This document shows, one piece after another, positions 1 through 9,337 of a DNA stretch of 64,000 nucleotides. The notes under the pieces were generated by a model. The model had not been told where the DNA came from, made no database searches, and was given only the letters and a program-made list of their open reading frames with translations. Position 1 is the first letter of the stretch. The number at the start of each line of letters is the position of its first letter. This DNA is from Vibrio variabilis (GTDB lineage: Bacteria > Pseudomonadota > Gammaproteobacteria > Enterobacterales > Vibrionaceae), in the NCBI RefSeq assembly GCF_003263785.1, contig NZ_JYJK01000002.1, positions 1-64,000 on the forward strand, read 5' to 3'. The translations under genes and the position numbers were made by a program.

Positions 1-379
1 GAAGTTCAAGCACAATAACCAAAACGAAACACAATATGGTTGTTATAGCTGATGTCCATAAAATTCCAATATAGCAATAGCAAACCCTAACAAATCTAGT
101 AGGACAGACAGTTCTTATTTCTGTTAGTCCTCTGCGTTTCGCTAGCTTGGGCATAACTATCACTGTCATCAATGCGATACCATGTATTAAGGCCACAAAA
201 TGAAAGCCCGACACGACTGCCAGCTCTACCTCAGTATAATGATCCGTGGTAAATGCGTACTGTTTTATACTTTTGGGAGTAACAAAACATAATATTGCTC
301 CGACAACCACGAACCAAAAGGCCATGAATATACCCACTACTAAGAAGCTAACAAAAAGTATCTGAACTACTGAGAGCAT
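1..379 (-). CDS. Partial membrane protein (possible immunity protein), cut by window edge
   Basis: Reading down from an ATG at 379 the minus strand is open to base 1, so the C-terminus lies outside the window. The visible 126 residues have three strongly hydrophobic stretches, roughly residues 1-35, 55-80 and 105-126, separated by short charged loops such as KLAKRRG. I do not recognise the family. The start codon lies inside the last codons of the LysM gene (13-base overlap, different frame), which suggests translational coupling. A small membrane protein coupled behind a protein with a membrane-active-looking C-terminus fits an immunity partner; that role is inference. Confidence 0.55.
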   Translation of the reverse strand, partial: MLSVVQILFVSFLVVGIFMAFWFVVVGAILCFVTPKSIKQYAFTTDHYTEVELAVVSGFHFVALIHGIALMTVIVMPKLAKRRGLTEIRTVCPTRFVRVCYCYIGILWTSAITTILCFVLVIVLEL

Positions 380-1398
380 ACTTTATCTACACCGGTTATC
401 GAAACAAGATTCAAATCTGGAACTAACTTCTTATAGAAATGGGCTCCTGTTTTTCCACTGGCATAACCTATACCTGCAGATACGGCAGCAATACTCAGCG
501 CCGCAAACCAACCAATCGAAGAGACACCAACAACAAGTGATATTGCGACACCAGCGGCTATCCCCACTAAATTGCTTGCTACCGTCTCTACAAAAATTTC
601 ATTTTTCTTCGCTATGGAACTCGAACTCGAGATTTGATGACAGGAAACGCCTATACCAACAGCTGTAAGAAGCGTACCACCTCGTGCTGCTCCAGATGAT
701 AGTGCTGCTAGTCTCTGCGTATTCTTGCGTAATGCGACTGTGCTAGAGACTCCACCAGCTCTTGATATCCGCATAGCTTCCCGTGCCTTTTTCCCTTTAA
801 AAAGTACTTTTTCAATAGGTCCAAAGTTTTGGGCAACGGATTTCAGAATCTTGCTGCGATGATAATCATATTGACCTTTTGTCAACACACCTAATTTGTA
901 CTGTTGGTAGACTTTCTCAATCTCCGCGAGTTTAGCTATATTTCCTTTCCCTTCGCCTCCCAACAGTATCCCCATAGACGCAAACGTCACCCCAGCGCCC
1001 GTACTCGCCGGTCCCCAGGCATCCTCTAACCAGGACAGAGCCCAAAACAGATCTTGTTGCTCTTGAGGCATCTGCTTCATGGTTCGCTCAAACTGCGTTT
1101 TATCTTCCTTTGAAATGGCTGGGTTTGGCGCGAATTGACTCGCGACGGGAGAGGTAGAGGCGGGTTGACTATTCAGGGGGCGGAGTGAAATCGCTTGGCC
1201 AATACGAACTTTATCAGGGTGTTGGATTTCTGGGTTGTCGGTGAGGATTTGATCAAGCGCCAGACGATAGCCATCACTGCCATAACGATGATGGTAGATT
1301 TTGAGAATGACCTTGCTTAATGTGTCTCCGGGGCGGATGTTGTAAAAGTATCGATAGCGATTAACGCTGTTAAAATACTCACTATTCATGCTGAACAT
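367..1398 (-). CDS. LysM-domain protein with hydrophobic C-terminus (candidate secreted effector)
   Basis: 343 residues. A LysM domain at about residues 15-75 (YNIRPGDTLSKV, later DNPEIQHPDKVRIGQ) should bind peptidoglycan or act as a delivery module. A Pro/Ser/Ala linker follows, then a helical region (90-230) and a C-terminal part (about 240-325) rich in Gly, Ala, Ser and Val with two or three likely membrane helices. No signal peptide is visible. LysM followed by a glycine-zipper-like membrane region resembles membrane-disrupting type VI effectors of vibrios (Tme-like), but no secretion genes are in the window. It could instead be a structural LysM protein. Met1 and Met4 are both possible starts. 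A membrane-protein gene overlaps its 3' end. Confidence 0.6.
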   Translation of the reverse strand: MFSMNSEYFNSVNRYRYFYNIRPGDTLSKVILKIYHHRYGSDGYRLALDQILTDNPEIQHPDKVRIGQAISLRPLNSQPASTSPVASQFAPNPAISKEDKTQFERTMKQMPQEQQDLFWALSWLEDAWGPASTGAGVTFASMGILLGGEGKGNIAKLAEIEKVYQQYKLGVLTKGQYDYHRSKILKSVAQNFGPIEKVLFKGKKAREAMRISRAGGVSSTVALRKNTQRLAALSSGAARGGTLLTAVGIGVSCHQISSSSSIAKKNEIFVETVASNLVGIAAGVAISLVVGVSSIGWFAALSIAAVSAGIGYASGKTGAHFYKKLVPDLNLVSITGVDKVCSQ

Positions 1399-1540
1399 TC
1401 CATTTCAAAAAGTAAACTTAATATACAACTTTAAGAGTACATTCTTGTGGTTCAATATCAGATTTTGGTTTTGAGAGTGAGCATGAATTACCGATGAAAT
1501 GGTGAGAAATTGACAATAAAATCAGCTCATTATTGTCGAT

Positions 1541-1567
1541 AAAAAAAAGCCAGTAATAACACTGGCT
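1541..1567 (-). terminator. Rho-independent terminator of the kduD operon
   Basis: On the minus strand a 7-bp stem (AGCCAGT / ACTGGCT) with a 6-base loop is followed by a run of T. It lies about 125 bases downstream of the last gene of the kduD - kdgF - dhuI-like operon. Confidence 0.75.
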
Positions 1568-1634
1568 GGAGAAATCCCGATATGGACATCAAAACAAATA
1601 ATAAAAAACCACTACGTGGTGCAACGTTTGATTA

Positions 1635-1677
1635 AAGTAACCCCAGAGACAAGGATTCGAGGGTTCTGAGGTTACTT
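1635..1677. repeat. Imperfect inverted repeat after the dhuI-like gene
   Basis: Two 13-base arms (AAGTAACCCCAGA and TCTGAGGTTACTT) pair with one mismatch around a 17-base loop. It sits between the end of the isomerase gene and the terminator and has no T run. It could protect the 3' end of the mRNA or be a processing site; no function is shown. Confidence 0.5.
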
Positions 1678-1691
1678 GGAGTCAAATCAAA

Positions 1692-2327
1692 CTAGTCAAT
1701 CAAAGTGCGAACGTATTCCGCAATTTCAGTGACTTGACAGTTAGCAAAGAAACACTCTTGGAACTGAGCGCTGCCAACAGCTTGTTTAACGAGATCTTGA
1801 TCAATCGCTTTTAGTGACGCCACAACGTCTTTGCAAACAGCAGCCTTAACATCATTAAGGATCGCTGCATTTTGCTGCTGAGGCACAACTCGCTCAACTG
1901 GGTAACCTTCGCCGCGTGCGCCAGTAAACGCTTTTTCAAAGATGTAACGAACGTTCAGCTCACCAGCCCAGCCAAAGCCTTTCGCAAATGCCAATGAAAT
2001 CGCATTACCATTGTTAATCTGGTTAAAAAGGAATGCATCAGATGGTTCTAGGCAGTAACCACATACCACACCTGGGTGAAGGTTACTTGCCATCAACGCC
2101 CCTTGGCCTGTGCCACAGCCAGTCACGACAAAGTCCACCGCTTTTGAATTCAAAAGAATGCTCGCCATGATACCAAGGTGAATGTAAGTTAGGTGGTGGT
2201 CATTTTCATCTGTCATACCAACGTTGTATACGTCATGACCTAGGCCACCTGCTACAGAGTTCAGTTCCGCTGCAACCATAGCATTCTTAGGTGCTTGGCT
2301 GTTTTCCATCATTAGTGCAATTTTCAT
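1692..2327 (-). CDS. RpiB/LacA/LacB-family sugar isomerase, DhuI-like
   Basis: 211 residues of the RpiB/LacAB isomerase superfamily, with the conserved glycine-rich segment VVTGCGTGQGALMASN and a YCLEPSDAFLFNQINNGNA substrate-site region. In streptococci an RpiB-type enzyme (DhuI) isomerises 4-deoxy-5-threo-hexosulose uronate, the open form of unsaturated uronic acid, before an SDR reductase (DhuD/KduD) makes 2-keto-3-deoxygluconate. Here it is the last gene of an operon with kduD and kdgF, so the same role, replacing KduI, is a strong inference. It is likely cytoplasmic. Substrate preference (glucuronate- or galacturonate-derived) cannot be read from the sequence. Confidence 0.8.
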   Translation of the reverse strand: MKIALMMENSQAPKNAMVAAELNSVAGGLGHDVYNVGMTDENDHHLTYIHLGIMASILLNSKAVDFVVTGCGTGQGALMASNLHPGVVCGYCLEPSDAFLFNQINNGNAISLAFAKGFGWAGELNVRYIFEKAFTGARGEGYPVERVVPQQQNAAILNDVKAAVCKDVVASLKAIDQDLVKQAVGSAQFQECFFANCQVTEIAEYVRTLID

Positions 2328-2366
2328 AGTAATTCCCCGACGAAAAGGTTCGTCAATAGTTAAATC

Positions 2367-2687
2367 TTAAACAAAATCTTTGCGCATTGGTGTGAACGTA
2401 TCAATTAACACACCCGCTTCAACACACACACAGCCGTGCTCAATATCTGGCTGCTTATACATAGTGTCACCTGCCTTGACGATGTGCTTTTCTTCACCAA
2501 TCGTAAACTCAAAAGCGCCCGACAGTACATATGTAAGCTGCTCATGAGGATGAGAATGCATCGCGCCAACCGCACCTTTCTCAAAATGGACTTCAACCGA
2601 CATCATGTTGTCGTTGTGTGCAAGTACCTTGCGGCTTACACCGTCACCTAAATCTTCTAACTGTATATCTTTGTTAAATACGAACAT
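2367..2687 (-). CDS. kdgF: KdgF, cupin that linearises unsaturated uronates
   Basis: 106-residue single-domain cupin. The metal-binding motif is visible as HSHPHEQ (about residues 43-49) plus a later EHG histidine. KdgF converts 4,5-unsaturated monouronates released by polysaccharide lyases to the open-chain keto form, the step before isomerisation and reduction. Length and motifs fit the family. It is the third gene of the kduD operon, 11 bases after the ygjV-like gene, and supplies the substrate for the downstream DhuI-like isomerase. Cytoplasmic, with no signal peptide. Confidence 0.88.
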   Translation of the reverse strand: MFVFNKDIQLEDLGDGVSRKVLAHNDNMMSVEVHFEKGAVGAMHSHPHEQLTYVLSGAFEFTIGEEKHIVKAGDTMYKQPDIEHGCVCVEAGVLIDTFTPMRKDFV

Positions 2688-2697
2688 GGGTAAAAGC

Positions 2698-3222
2698 CTA
2701 TTGTGTTTGTGATTTGCTCACCACTAAATCACTTGATTTACGTAAACGATAAATGGTCACTAGGTTCGTCACTATAATCGTCGCTTCCAATAACGTACCA
2801 CCAATTGAGCCAACCAGTATGTTGTTGATAAGCCAACATGTGGCGCCCATCAAAAAGCCGATACGCATGGCCACACCGCTGAGGACAAACATTGAGAATG
2901 TCCCTATCACAGTGCCAAATATTGACCACAGTTGCCCTATACCATCAGCAATCCAGAACCCAAAACCACCAGCAACAACTATGAAAAATACCGCCACAAG
3001 TTTGGAGCGAGTATGTATCGACGCCAACGTTCTGACAGCCGACAATCCAGCTGCAACCGCTGAGACGGTTGAACCTAGTAATAAAAAGTGGAGAAGATGA
3101 TTGATATTAAAGGCCAACATCGAAATTTTGAGCTGCCTGTCATCTTTTTGGTAAAAGGTGGAGATTCCTAACCCAAAACTCAAAAAACCCAATGCCTGGC
3201 CGACAGAAAATAGGTCAATCAT
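2698..3222 (-). CDS. YgjV-family inner-membrane protein
   Basis: 174 residues with about five or six hydrophobic segments and a short polar C-terminus. The N-terminal pattern VGQALGFLSFGLGISTFYQKDDRQLK matches the YgjV family, whose Escherichia coli member lies beside hexuronate genes; the biochemical role is not known. It is the second gene of the operon, 15 bases after kduD and 10 bases before kdgF. A link to uronate uptake or efflux is suggested only by neighbourhood. Confidence 0.7.
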   Translation of the reverse strand: MIDLFSVGQALGFLSFGLGISTFYQKDDRQLKISMLAFNINHLLHFLLLGSTVSAVAAGLSAVRTLASIHTRSKLVAVFFIVVAGGFGFWIADGIGQLWSIFGTVIGTFSMFVLSGVAMRIGFLMGATCWLINNILVGSIGGTLLEATIIVTNLVTIYRLRKSSDLVVSKSQTQ

Positions 3223-3237
3223 CTTCTCTCAATCCCG

Positions 3238-3999
3238 TTAGCGAGATAGCCAACCACCATCAACGGCAATGGTATAACCATTAATGTAGTCTGAAGCTTT
3301 TGATGCTAGGAACACACATGGGCCAGCGAGATCTTCCGGCGTGCCCCAACGGTCAGCTGGAATACGCTCTAGAATTTCAGCGTTACGCTTCTCATCGGCG
3401 CGAAGCGCTGCTGTGTTGTTTGTCGCCATGTAACCCGGTGCAATCGCATTCACATTAATGCCTTCTTTTGCCCATTCGTTGGCCATCAAGCGAGTCACAC
3501 CCATTACACCACTTTTCGAAGCCGTGTAAGACGGCACTCGAATACCACCTTGGAATGACAGCATGGAAGCCACGTTGATAATTTTGCCGCCTTCGCCTTG
3601 GGCGATGAACTGCTTAGCCACCGCTTGTGACATAAAGAACACCGACTTGATGTTGATATTCATCACGTCATCCCAATCTTGCTCCGAGAAGTCGATGGCG
3701 TCATTGCGACGAATGATGCCGGCATTATTTACCAAAATGTCAATGCGACCTAACTCGGTAACCGCTCGATCAACGATGCCTGGAATGTCGTCTAGCTTCA
3801 TTAAGTTAGCGCGAATATCAATAAACTTACGACCCGTCTCCGCCATCATCGCAATCGTCTCTGACGGTTCAACAATGTTGACACCAACGATGTCACAACC
3901 TGCTTTAGCAAGTCCAAGAGCCATTCCTTGGCCAAGGCCAGTATCACAACCAGTTACTACTGCTACTTTGCCCTCAAGGCTAAACGAATCAAGAATCAT
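3238..3999 (-). CDS. kduD: KduD, 2-dehydro-3-deoxy-D-gluconate 5-dehydrogenase (SDR)
   Basis: 253-residue classical short-chain dehydrogenase. Visible motifs: TGCDTGLGQG cofactor loop (16-25), NNAG (about 91), catalytic Ser in NVASML and YTASK (about 157-161). KduD/DhuD reduces 2,5-diketo-3-deoxygluconate (or reverses that reaction) with NAD(H), giving 2-keto-3-deoxygluconate. It is the first gene of a four-gene operon with ygjV-like, kdgF and the DhuI-like isomerase, transcribed away from the KdgR-like regulator. Length matches KduD closely. The kinase and aldolase that finish the pathway (KdgK, Eda) are not in this window. Confidence 0.9.
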   Translation of the reverse strand: MILDSFSLEGKVAVVTGCDTGLGQGMALGLAKAGCDIVGVNIVEPSETIAMMAETGRKFIDIRANLMKLDDIPGIVDRAVTELGRIDILVNNAGIIRRNDAIDFSEQDWDDVMNINIKSVFFMSQAVAKQFIAQGEGGKIINVASMLSFQGGIRVPSYTASKSGVMGVTRLMANEWAKEGINVNAIAPGYMATNNTAALRADEKRNAEILERIPADRWGTPEDLAGPCVFLASKASDYINGYTIAVDGGWLSR

Positions 4000-4257
4000 A
4001 GTCTGTTCCTTTGTAGTGAATGTGTGGTGAACGATTAAAGGGGGTGTTCACTCTGTTGAAATCTACATTACACAAAAAATGACACACCTGAAAGTTATTT
4101 TTGAAATTGCGTTTTAATTTTTTAGTTTCGTTCTCTTGAATGTGATAAATGTCTCACAACTTGGTTTTAAATAAATGAAATGGCTTTTCGAAACTACTGA
4201 CTCATTTAAACATGTCAGGTATAATCTGCAGCTATTGAAAATGACACAGAGCGTGAA
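4000..4257. promoter_or_regulatory. Divergent promoter region kduD / kdgR-like
   Basis: 258 bases, AT-rich, between the two divergent starts. Two copies of AATGACACA (around 4079 and 4238) and an AATTAAAACGCAATTTCAA-type sequence near 4100 (minus strand) resemble degenerate KdgR half-sites with wrong spacing. TGTGATAAATGTCTCACA near 4141 is symmetric, but its half-sites are 8 apart rather than the 6 of CRP. I cannot assign one operator with confidence. Confidence 0.4.
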
Positions 4258-5039
4258 ATGGAAAAATCAACTCAACCAGAAGCCGTATCGTCAGTACTAA
4301 AAGTATTTAACATTCTCTCAGCGCTGGCTGATCAAAAAGAGATCGGAGTATCAGAGCTCTCTCAACGTTTAATGATGTCAAAAGCGACAACCTATCGCTT
4401 TTTGCAGACAATGAAGACACTTGGTTTTGTTGAGCAGGAAGGGGAAGCCGATAAATACGCACTGACACTAAAATTGTTTGAGCTGGGTTCAAAGGCTCTA
4501 GAGCATGTCGACCTTATTGACCTTGCCAACACTGAGATGGCGAAAATCTCTAAGATAATCAATGAGACGGTTCACCTAGCTCCATTGACGAAGATTCCAT
4601 CATCTACCTGCACAAAATTGACTCTAGTTATCATCTACGTATGCACTCTCGCATCGGTCGCCGTAATCCGCTTTACAGCACCGCGATTGGCAAAGTACTC
4701 ATGTCTCATATGGATGAGCAGGAAGTGCGAAATCTATTGGCTGACGTTGAGTTTAAGAAACACACACAACATACGCATGAAAACGTAGACCAGTTGCTTG
4801 AAGAGTTAAACCTCGTTCGTGAGCAACACTTTGGTGAAGACAATGAAGAGCAAGAGCCAGGACTGCGCTGTATAGCGGTTCCGGTTTACGACCGATTTGG
4901 CGCTCCTATTGCGGCTATCTCAGTTTCATTCCCTACGATTCGATTCGAGGAAAGCCGTAAACAAGAATATATCGCTCTTCTCCATGCAGCAGGACGTAAC
5001 GTTTCTGAGCATTTGGGCTACCATAAGTACCCTATTTGA
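4258..5039 (+). CDS. kdgR: IclR-family regulator, KdgR-like (reading frame broken near 4585)
   Basis: The N-terminal part (4258 to about 4580) has the IclR winged helix-turn-helix (VSELSQRLMMSKATTYRFLQ). The C-terminal part continues in another frame to 5039 with the IclR effector domain (IGRRNPLYSTAIGKVLMS, later GLRCIAVPVYDRFG). Adding one base near 4585 joins them into about 260 residues, the normal IclR length. The expected bridging text, ending DSIIYLHKIDSS, is readable in the second frame. KdgR represses uronate genes and is released by 2-keto-3-deoxygluconate. Its divergence from kduD and the KdgR-like boxes at 15.4 and 15.7 kb support this role. Confidence 0.78.
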
Positions 5040-5056
5040 CATTGATAAAAGAAAGA

Positions 5057-5080
5057 AGCAGCACACGTGCTGCTTTTTTT
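5057..5080 (+). terminator. Terminator after the kdgR-like gene
   Basis: Stem AGCAGCA / TGCTGCT with a 4-base loop followed by seven T, about 18 bases after the regulator stop codon. Confidence 0.85.
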
Positions 5081-5126
5081 GCCACCAAAGAATTTATTGA
5101 AACGCCATTTCATTTAAGGGATTAAT

Positions 5127-6995
5127 ATGGGAACCTCAGCTTCAAACAATATTCTTGATTTCTTGATTCATCTCGATCCTTTCGATCTTCTTCCAAAACC
5201 CGTCGTTGAATCGCTGGCCAGCTCGGTGACCGTCAAATACCTCGCCAAAGGGGAAAGTATTGAATTTCATTCCATGTGCGAGAAGCGTTACCTCTATGTG
5301 ATTCGAAAAGGTGCTATTGAGCAGCGAACCCAGATCAATAAGTTGCGAGCTCGGCTTGGAGAGGAAGATCAATTTGGATTTACTTTCCTAGAGCCGCTTA
5401 AAGAAGCTGAAGATGGCTATCGAGCTGAAGCGATTGAAGACTCGCTGCTTTACCTCATACCGCACGCTAACATCCAAGAAACGTGCGAACAGCATCCCGA
5501 GATCAAAGACTACTTTGCGGCTACGGCCAAAACACGATTACACTCTGCGATACGCTCGATCGTCAATAAAGAAGACAAAAGCCTGTTTTTTCGGACTGTT
5601 GGTGAAGTCGCTAGCGAAAATATCACAGTCTCTAACTATGACGACTCAATCATTGACGTCGCCAAAGCCATGTGTGGCAAACGCCGCAGTTCATGTGCCG
5701 TGGTACTTAAAGGAAGCGAAATCGTTGGTTTGGTCACGGACCGAGATATGACACAACATGTTGTTGCCCAAGGGGTGGATACCCATCAACCGATACATGA
5801 AGTCATGACTCGCAATCCAATCTTGATAAACAGCGAAGACAAAGTAATTCAAGCGATTTCACTTATGCTGCAATACAATATTCGCTGCCTGCCCGTTATT
5901 GCTAATCACGAGGTAAAGGGCTTGTTGACCACCACTCACTTAGTTCACAACCATCGAACTCAGTCGCTATTTCTGATTGAAAAGATCAAATACGCGAACT
6001 CGATAAGTGCCCTTGCGAATCTTCGAGATGAAAAGGAATCCATTTTCCAAGCCTTAGTCGAAAGTGGCGTGAGTGCCGAGATTCATGGCCAGGTCATGTC
6101 GATGATCATGGATGCGTTCAATAGGCGAATAATCCAACTAACCGAAGAAGTGCTCGGCCCACCGCCTTGTGATTATGCATGGATGGTAGCTGGTTCTCAT
6201 GCACGTAACGAAGTGCATATGCTGTCAGATCAAGACAATGCTTTGGTTCTTGCAGAAAATGCAACCGAGAATGACCGATACTACTTTGCCTACTTTGCCA
6301 TGCGCGTGTGTAACGGACTCGCAGCCGTTGGCTACCCTTTGTGCAGCGGTAAATACATGGCTGCTACAGCCAAGTGGAACCAGAATGTAAGTCGCTGGAA
6401 AGACTACTATACGAAATGGGTAGCCAGTCCTGAGTACAACAAACTGCTCAGTATCAGTGTCTTCATGGAGATACGCTGTGTCTACGGGAATGCAGAACTT
6501 GTCGATACGCTTCAAAACCATCTACACCAGACAATTCATGCAAACCCTCGCTTTATCCCAGCCCTGACACGTGATGCCATCGAAACGTCGCCACCACTTG
6601 GCATTTTCAACAGTCTGGTTCTTGAAAAAAGCGGAGACAACACTAAGTCACTCAACATCAAAAAGTTTGCCTTGAACCTGATTATCGACCTCGCTCGCAT
6701 ATACAGCCTAGCCGCTGGAGGCTCTTTGACAGGAACAGAAGAGCGTTTTCGGTATGCCGTGGAGCAAGGCACCTTGTCTCAAGACAGTTGCGATAACATC
6801 ATTGGCGCTTACCGCTTTCTGATGCAGGTTCGGTTTAGACACCAACTCAACGCCCAAGTGCGTGGCGATACCCCAGATAACAACATCCGCCCTGATGAGT
6901 TCAGCAGTTTTGAACGCAAGCACCTAAAAGACGCCTTCAAGATCATTAGTGAACTGCAGGATGTCGCTAAACTCAAATTTTTAAGCGGGTTCTAA
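5127..6995 (+). CDS. cNMP-binding / CBS-pair / DUF294 nucleotidyltransferase-like protein
   Basis: 622 residues. Order of domains: cyclic-nucleotide-binding fold (about 15-130), a pair of CBS domains (about 155-275; ENITVSNYDDSIIDVAKAM and DRDMTQHVV), a nucleotidyltransferase-like DUF294 domain (about 300-430; GSHARNEVHMLSDQDNALVL resembles the GlnD-type GS..R.E...DqD core) and its helical C-terminal partner. No transmembrane segment. Such proteins are usually thought to sense adenine nucleotides and to act with acetate-type symporters, which are absent here. The stop is one base before the start of the exonuclease gene, so the two are an operon. Substrate unknown. Confidence 0.8.
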   Translation: MGTSASNNILDFLIHLDPFDLLPKPVVESLASSVTVKYLAKGESIEFHSMCEKRYLYVIRKGAIEQRTQINKLRARLGEEDQFGFTFLEPLKEAEDGYRAEAIEDSLLYLIPHANIQETCEQHPEIKDYFAATAKTRLHSAIRSIVNKEDKSLFFRTVGEVASENITVSNYDDSIIDVAKAMCGKRRSSCAVVLKGSEIVGLVTDRDMTQHVVAQGVDTHQPIHEVMTRNPILINSEDKVIQAISLMLQYNIRCLPVIANHEVKGLLTTTHLVHNHRTQSLFLIEKIKYANSISALANLRDEKESIFQALVESGVSAEIHGQVMSMIMDAFNRRIIQLTEEVLGPPPCDYAWMVAGSHARNEVHMLSDQDNALVLAENATENDRYYFAYFAMRVCNGLAAVGYPLCSGKYMAATAKWNQNVSRWKDYYTKWVASPEYNKLLSISVFMEIRCVYGNAELVDTLQNHLHQTIHANPRFIPALTRDAIETSPPLGIFNSLVLEKSGDNTKSLNIKKFALNLIIDLARIYSLAAGGSLTGTEERFRYAVEQGTLSQDSCDNIIGAYRFLMQVRFRHQLNAQVRGDTPDNNIRPDEFSSFERKHLKDAFKIISELQDVAKLKFLSGF

Positions 6996-6996
6996 T

Positions 6997-7716
6997 ATGT
7001 TGGCCAAAACCCTACAAAAGCTCTTCTCGAAAGGCGATAACATCGAAGCTCTGCACCAATCCATGCAAGCCAAACACTGGCCTTCTCATGCACTTGAGCA
7101 TTACTTTGCCCACCCTCTCCCCAATGCACAGCGCCCTGTGTCCGAACAACAGTTTGTTGCCCTCGATTTTGAAACGACGGGGTTAGAACCAAACTCTGAT
7201 AGGATCCTGTCGATTGGAACGGTGGAGTTAAACTACGAAGAAATTGATTTAACCAGTGTCAGTGAAGTGATTTTGCGACAAGATGTGACTATTCGACCGG
7301 AAAGCGCCGTCGTTCATGAAATTATGCCGACGCAAGTTCGAGAACAAGGCGTAGAAGCTGAGCTTGCGCTCGACCGATTGATCGAGCTTCTTCGGGGCAA
7401 AACCATCATTGCCCACAGCGCAGGTATTGAGTTTGGCTTTTTGTCATCATACCTTAAAAGGCGCTACCAAATTGAAAGGCTACCTTGTTACATGGTAGAC
7501 ACCTTATTGCTTGAGAAACGATTTAGCTACTTAGGGAAAAATCGAGGACATTCCAGCTTTCAACTCGATGACCTGCGGCAACATTATAATTTACCTGATT
7601 ATTACGCTCACTCAGCGGCCAGTGATGCACTAGGATGTGCCGAGCTATTTTTGGCACAGGTCAAAAGGCTAAAGCTCTGTCATCGTCCGCTCAGTGAGGT
7701 AATTTATCGACCTTAA
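6997..7716 (+). CDS. DEDDh 3'-5' exonuclease family protein (DnaQ-like)
   Basis: 239 residues. Exo I is LDFETTGLEP (about 58-67), Exo II lies around AHSAGIEFGFL (about 140-150) and Exo III is AHSAASDALGCAELF near residue 207. The Exo II acidic residue is Glu where most DnaQ-type enzymes have Asp. It may act on single-stranded DNA, RNA or small nucleotides; proofreading itself is unlikely for a stand-alone copy. It follows the DUF294 gene almost without a gap, and this pair is often seen together in marine gammaproteobacteria. Confidence 0.78.
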   Translation: MLAKTLQKLFSKGDNIEALHQSMQAKHWPSHALEHYFAHPLPNAQRPVSEQQFVALDFETTGLEPNSDRILSIGTVELNYEEIDLTSVSEVILRQDVTIRPESAVVHEIMPTQVREQGVEAELALDRLIELLRGKTIIAHSAGIEFGFLSSYLKRRYQIERLPCYMVDTLLLEKRFSYLGKNRGHSSFQLDDLRQHYNLPDYYAHSAASDALGCAELFLAQVKRLKLCHRPLSEVIYRP

Positions 7717-7746
7717 AATACTACGCAGCTGTTTTTTAACGTGCCG

Positions 7747-9324
7747 CTATACGCTCTTCTCAAATCCATGACTGTTGGATTGTAGGTCGTCAGATAACCG
7801 CTTGAGTTCGATGGAGCTCAATGAAAACTGCTCAATTCGATTCAAGTTTGCTTCTTGAACTTTGAGCAGTTGCTCAATGGATAGATACACCTGCTCAGAA
7901 ATGGTCAACTCATTTTTTGTCGACTGCTTTAAATCAGCGACAATACTCTGAACATCACTCGCACCTTGCTTCACTTGACTGAAAATCACACCAACCTGTT
8001 CAGATTTGACCTCGCTTTGCGAAATTTTTTCAAGTAGGCCTCTCAAGTCACTGGAAACATGTTCTGACTCCGACAAAATATGCTCACTCATTTTAGAGAT
8101 TTCCACCGTTGCATCCGACGTCCTAGCCGCTAGACTTCGAACCTCATCAGCGACCACAGCAAAACCACGCCCTTGATCGCCCGCTCTCGCTGCTTCAATG
8201 GCTGCATTGAGAGCTAACAGGTTGGTCTGTTCTGCGATACCTTGAATCACCTCTACAACCCCTGTGATCTGCTCGTATTTTGCTGCTAACAGACCAAAAC
8301 TGTGCAGTGAACCATCTAGACTAACACGAATGTCCTCAACCGAGCCCTCCATGGATTGAATTGCCGCAACTCCCTCCTCAGACAAAGTTTGAGACTGCAA
8401 ACTATTCGATTGTGCCTTATCAATACCTATATTGATTTCCTCAATACTGAGTTCAAGAGCCTTCATAGAGTTGAGAGTGTCATCTGAAATCGAACGGATT
8501 TGACCGAGACTCTCCGTTGTTGCCGCGACATTACGATCTAAACTATCGGTGGACTGATTGATCATCACCGAAACCGAACTGATTTTATCGACAAACCGCT
8601 TCAATGAAGCCTGCATCTGGCGAACCGACTCTAGAATGCTGCCTCGTGGTACTGACTGAGCAACAGATTGAGCTAAGTGCCCATCTGCTATTCGCTTCGT
8701 TAACGAAACAACGATACTCGGCTCACCACCTACAGAACGATAAATACTGCGCGCAATGAGACCGATTATCAGCAATATCACCATTAAGATTCCGCCGCTG
8801 TAGATCAAAAGACGTGTCACAAGCTGCTGATAACTTTCGTCAACATCGTCCATATATATTCCAAGCCCCATCACCCATTTCAGCTCAGGGATCATCGTAA
8901 TCGCACTCACCTTGGTCACTTTTTCTGACGAGTTTGGTTTGCTCACCTCGCCGACAACATAGTTGAACTCCTTATCCCTCAGTAGGTTTACATGCCGTGC
9001 ATAAGAGCTTTGGAAGGTCCCCAGTTTTTCGCCACGCACATGCACGCGAGCCATAGCATTATGGTCATTCGCCCAAATGTAAGCGTTACCCAAGCGATAG
9101 GTAGACAGCACCGCAATAACGCGCTGCTCAGCCTCTTCTGGAGAGCGGCTTTGCAAGATGGCATCCGATGCTTGCTTCTTTGCAAACGAGAGTAGCGAGG
9201 CCACCTCATGCTTTTTGGTTTCGACTAAAGATGTTTTTATTGAATCCAAGCTGACAAACACAATCAACGCGATACCCAACATCGCTGTAATCAGCAGCAG
9301 TGCGCCCTTTTTTATCAATGTCAT
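7747..9324 (-). CDS. Methyl-accepting chemotaxis protein with Cache sensor
   Basis: 525 residues. TM1 about 7-25, a periplasmic single-Cache-type sensor about 30-165 ([24 protein letters not shown]), TM2 about 172-193, a HAMP-like linker and a cytoplasmic signalling helix bundle with the highly conserved hairpin tip ([20 protein letters not shown] and following). It signals through CheA/CheW to flagellar motors. The ligand is unknown; its place beside the polyuronate locus suggests, but does not show, that it senses small carboxylates or sugar acids. Single gene, convergent with the exonuclease. Confidence 0.9.
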   Translation of the reverse strand: MTLIKKGALLLITAMLGIALIVFVSLDSIKTSLVETKKHEVASLLSFAKKQASDAILQSRSPEEAEQRVIAVLSTYRLGNAYIWANDHNAMARVHVRGEKLGTFQSSYARHVNLLRDKEFNYVVGEVSKPNSSEKVTKVSAITMIPELKWVMGLGIYMDDVDESYQQLVTRLLIYSGGILMVILLIIGLIARSIYRSVGGEPSIVVSLTKRIADGHLAQSVAQSVPRGSILESVRQMQASLKRFVDKISSVSVMINQSTDSLDRNVAATTESLGQIRSISDDTLNSMKALELSIEEINIGIDKAQSNSLQSQTLSEEGVAAIQSMEGSVEDIRVSLDGSLHSFGLLAAKYEQITGVVEVIQGIAEQTNLLALNAAIEAARAGDQGRGFAVVADEVRSLAARTSDATVEISKMSEHILSESEHVSSDLRGLLEKISQSEVKSEQVGVIFSQVKQGASDVQSIVADLKQSTKNELTISEQVYLSIEQLLKVQEANLNRIEQFSLSSIELKRLSDDLQSNSHGFEKSV

Positions 9325-9337
9325 AATCCCTCACTAT

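Noticed and set aside
4141..4160. TGTGATAAATGTCTCACA as a CRP site
   Set aside because: The half-sites are 8 bases apart, whereas CRP needs 6, so the fit is poor in spite of the symmetry.
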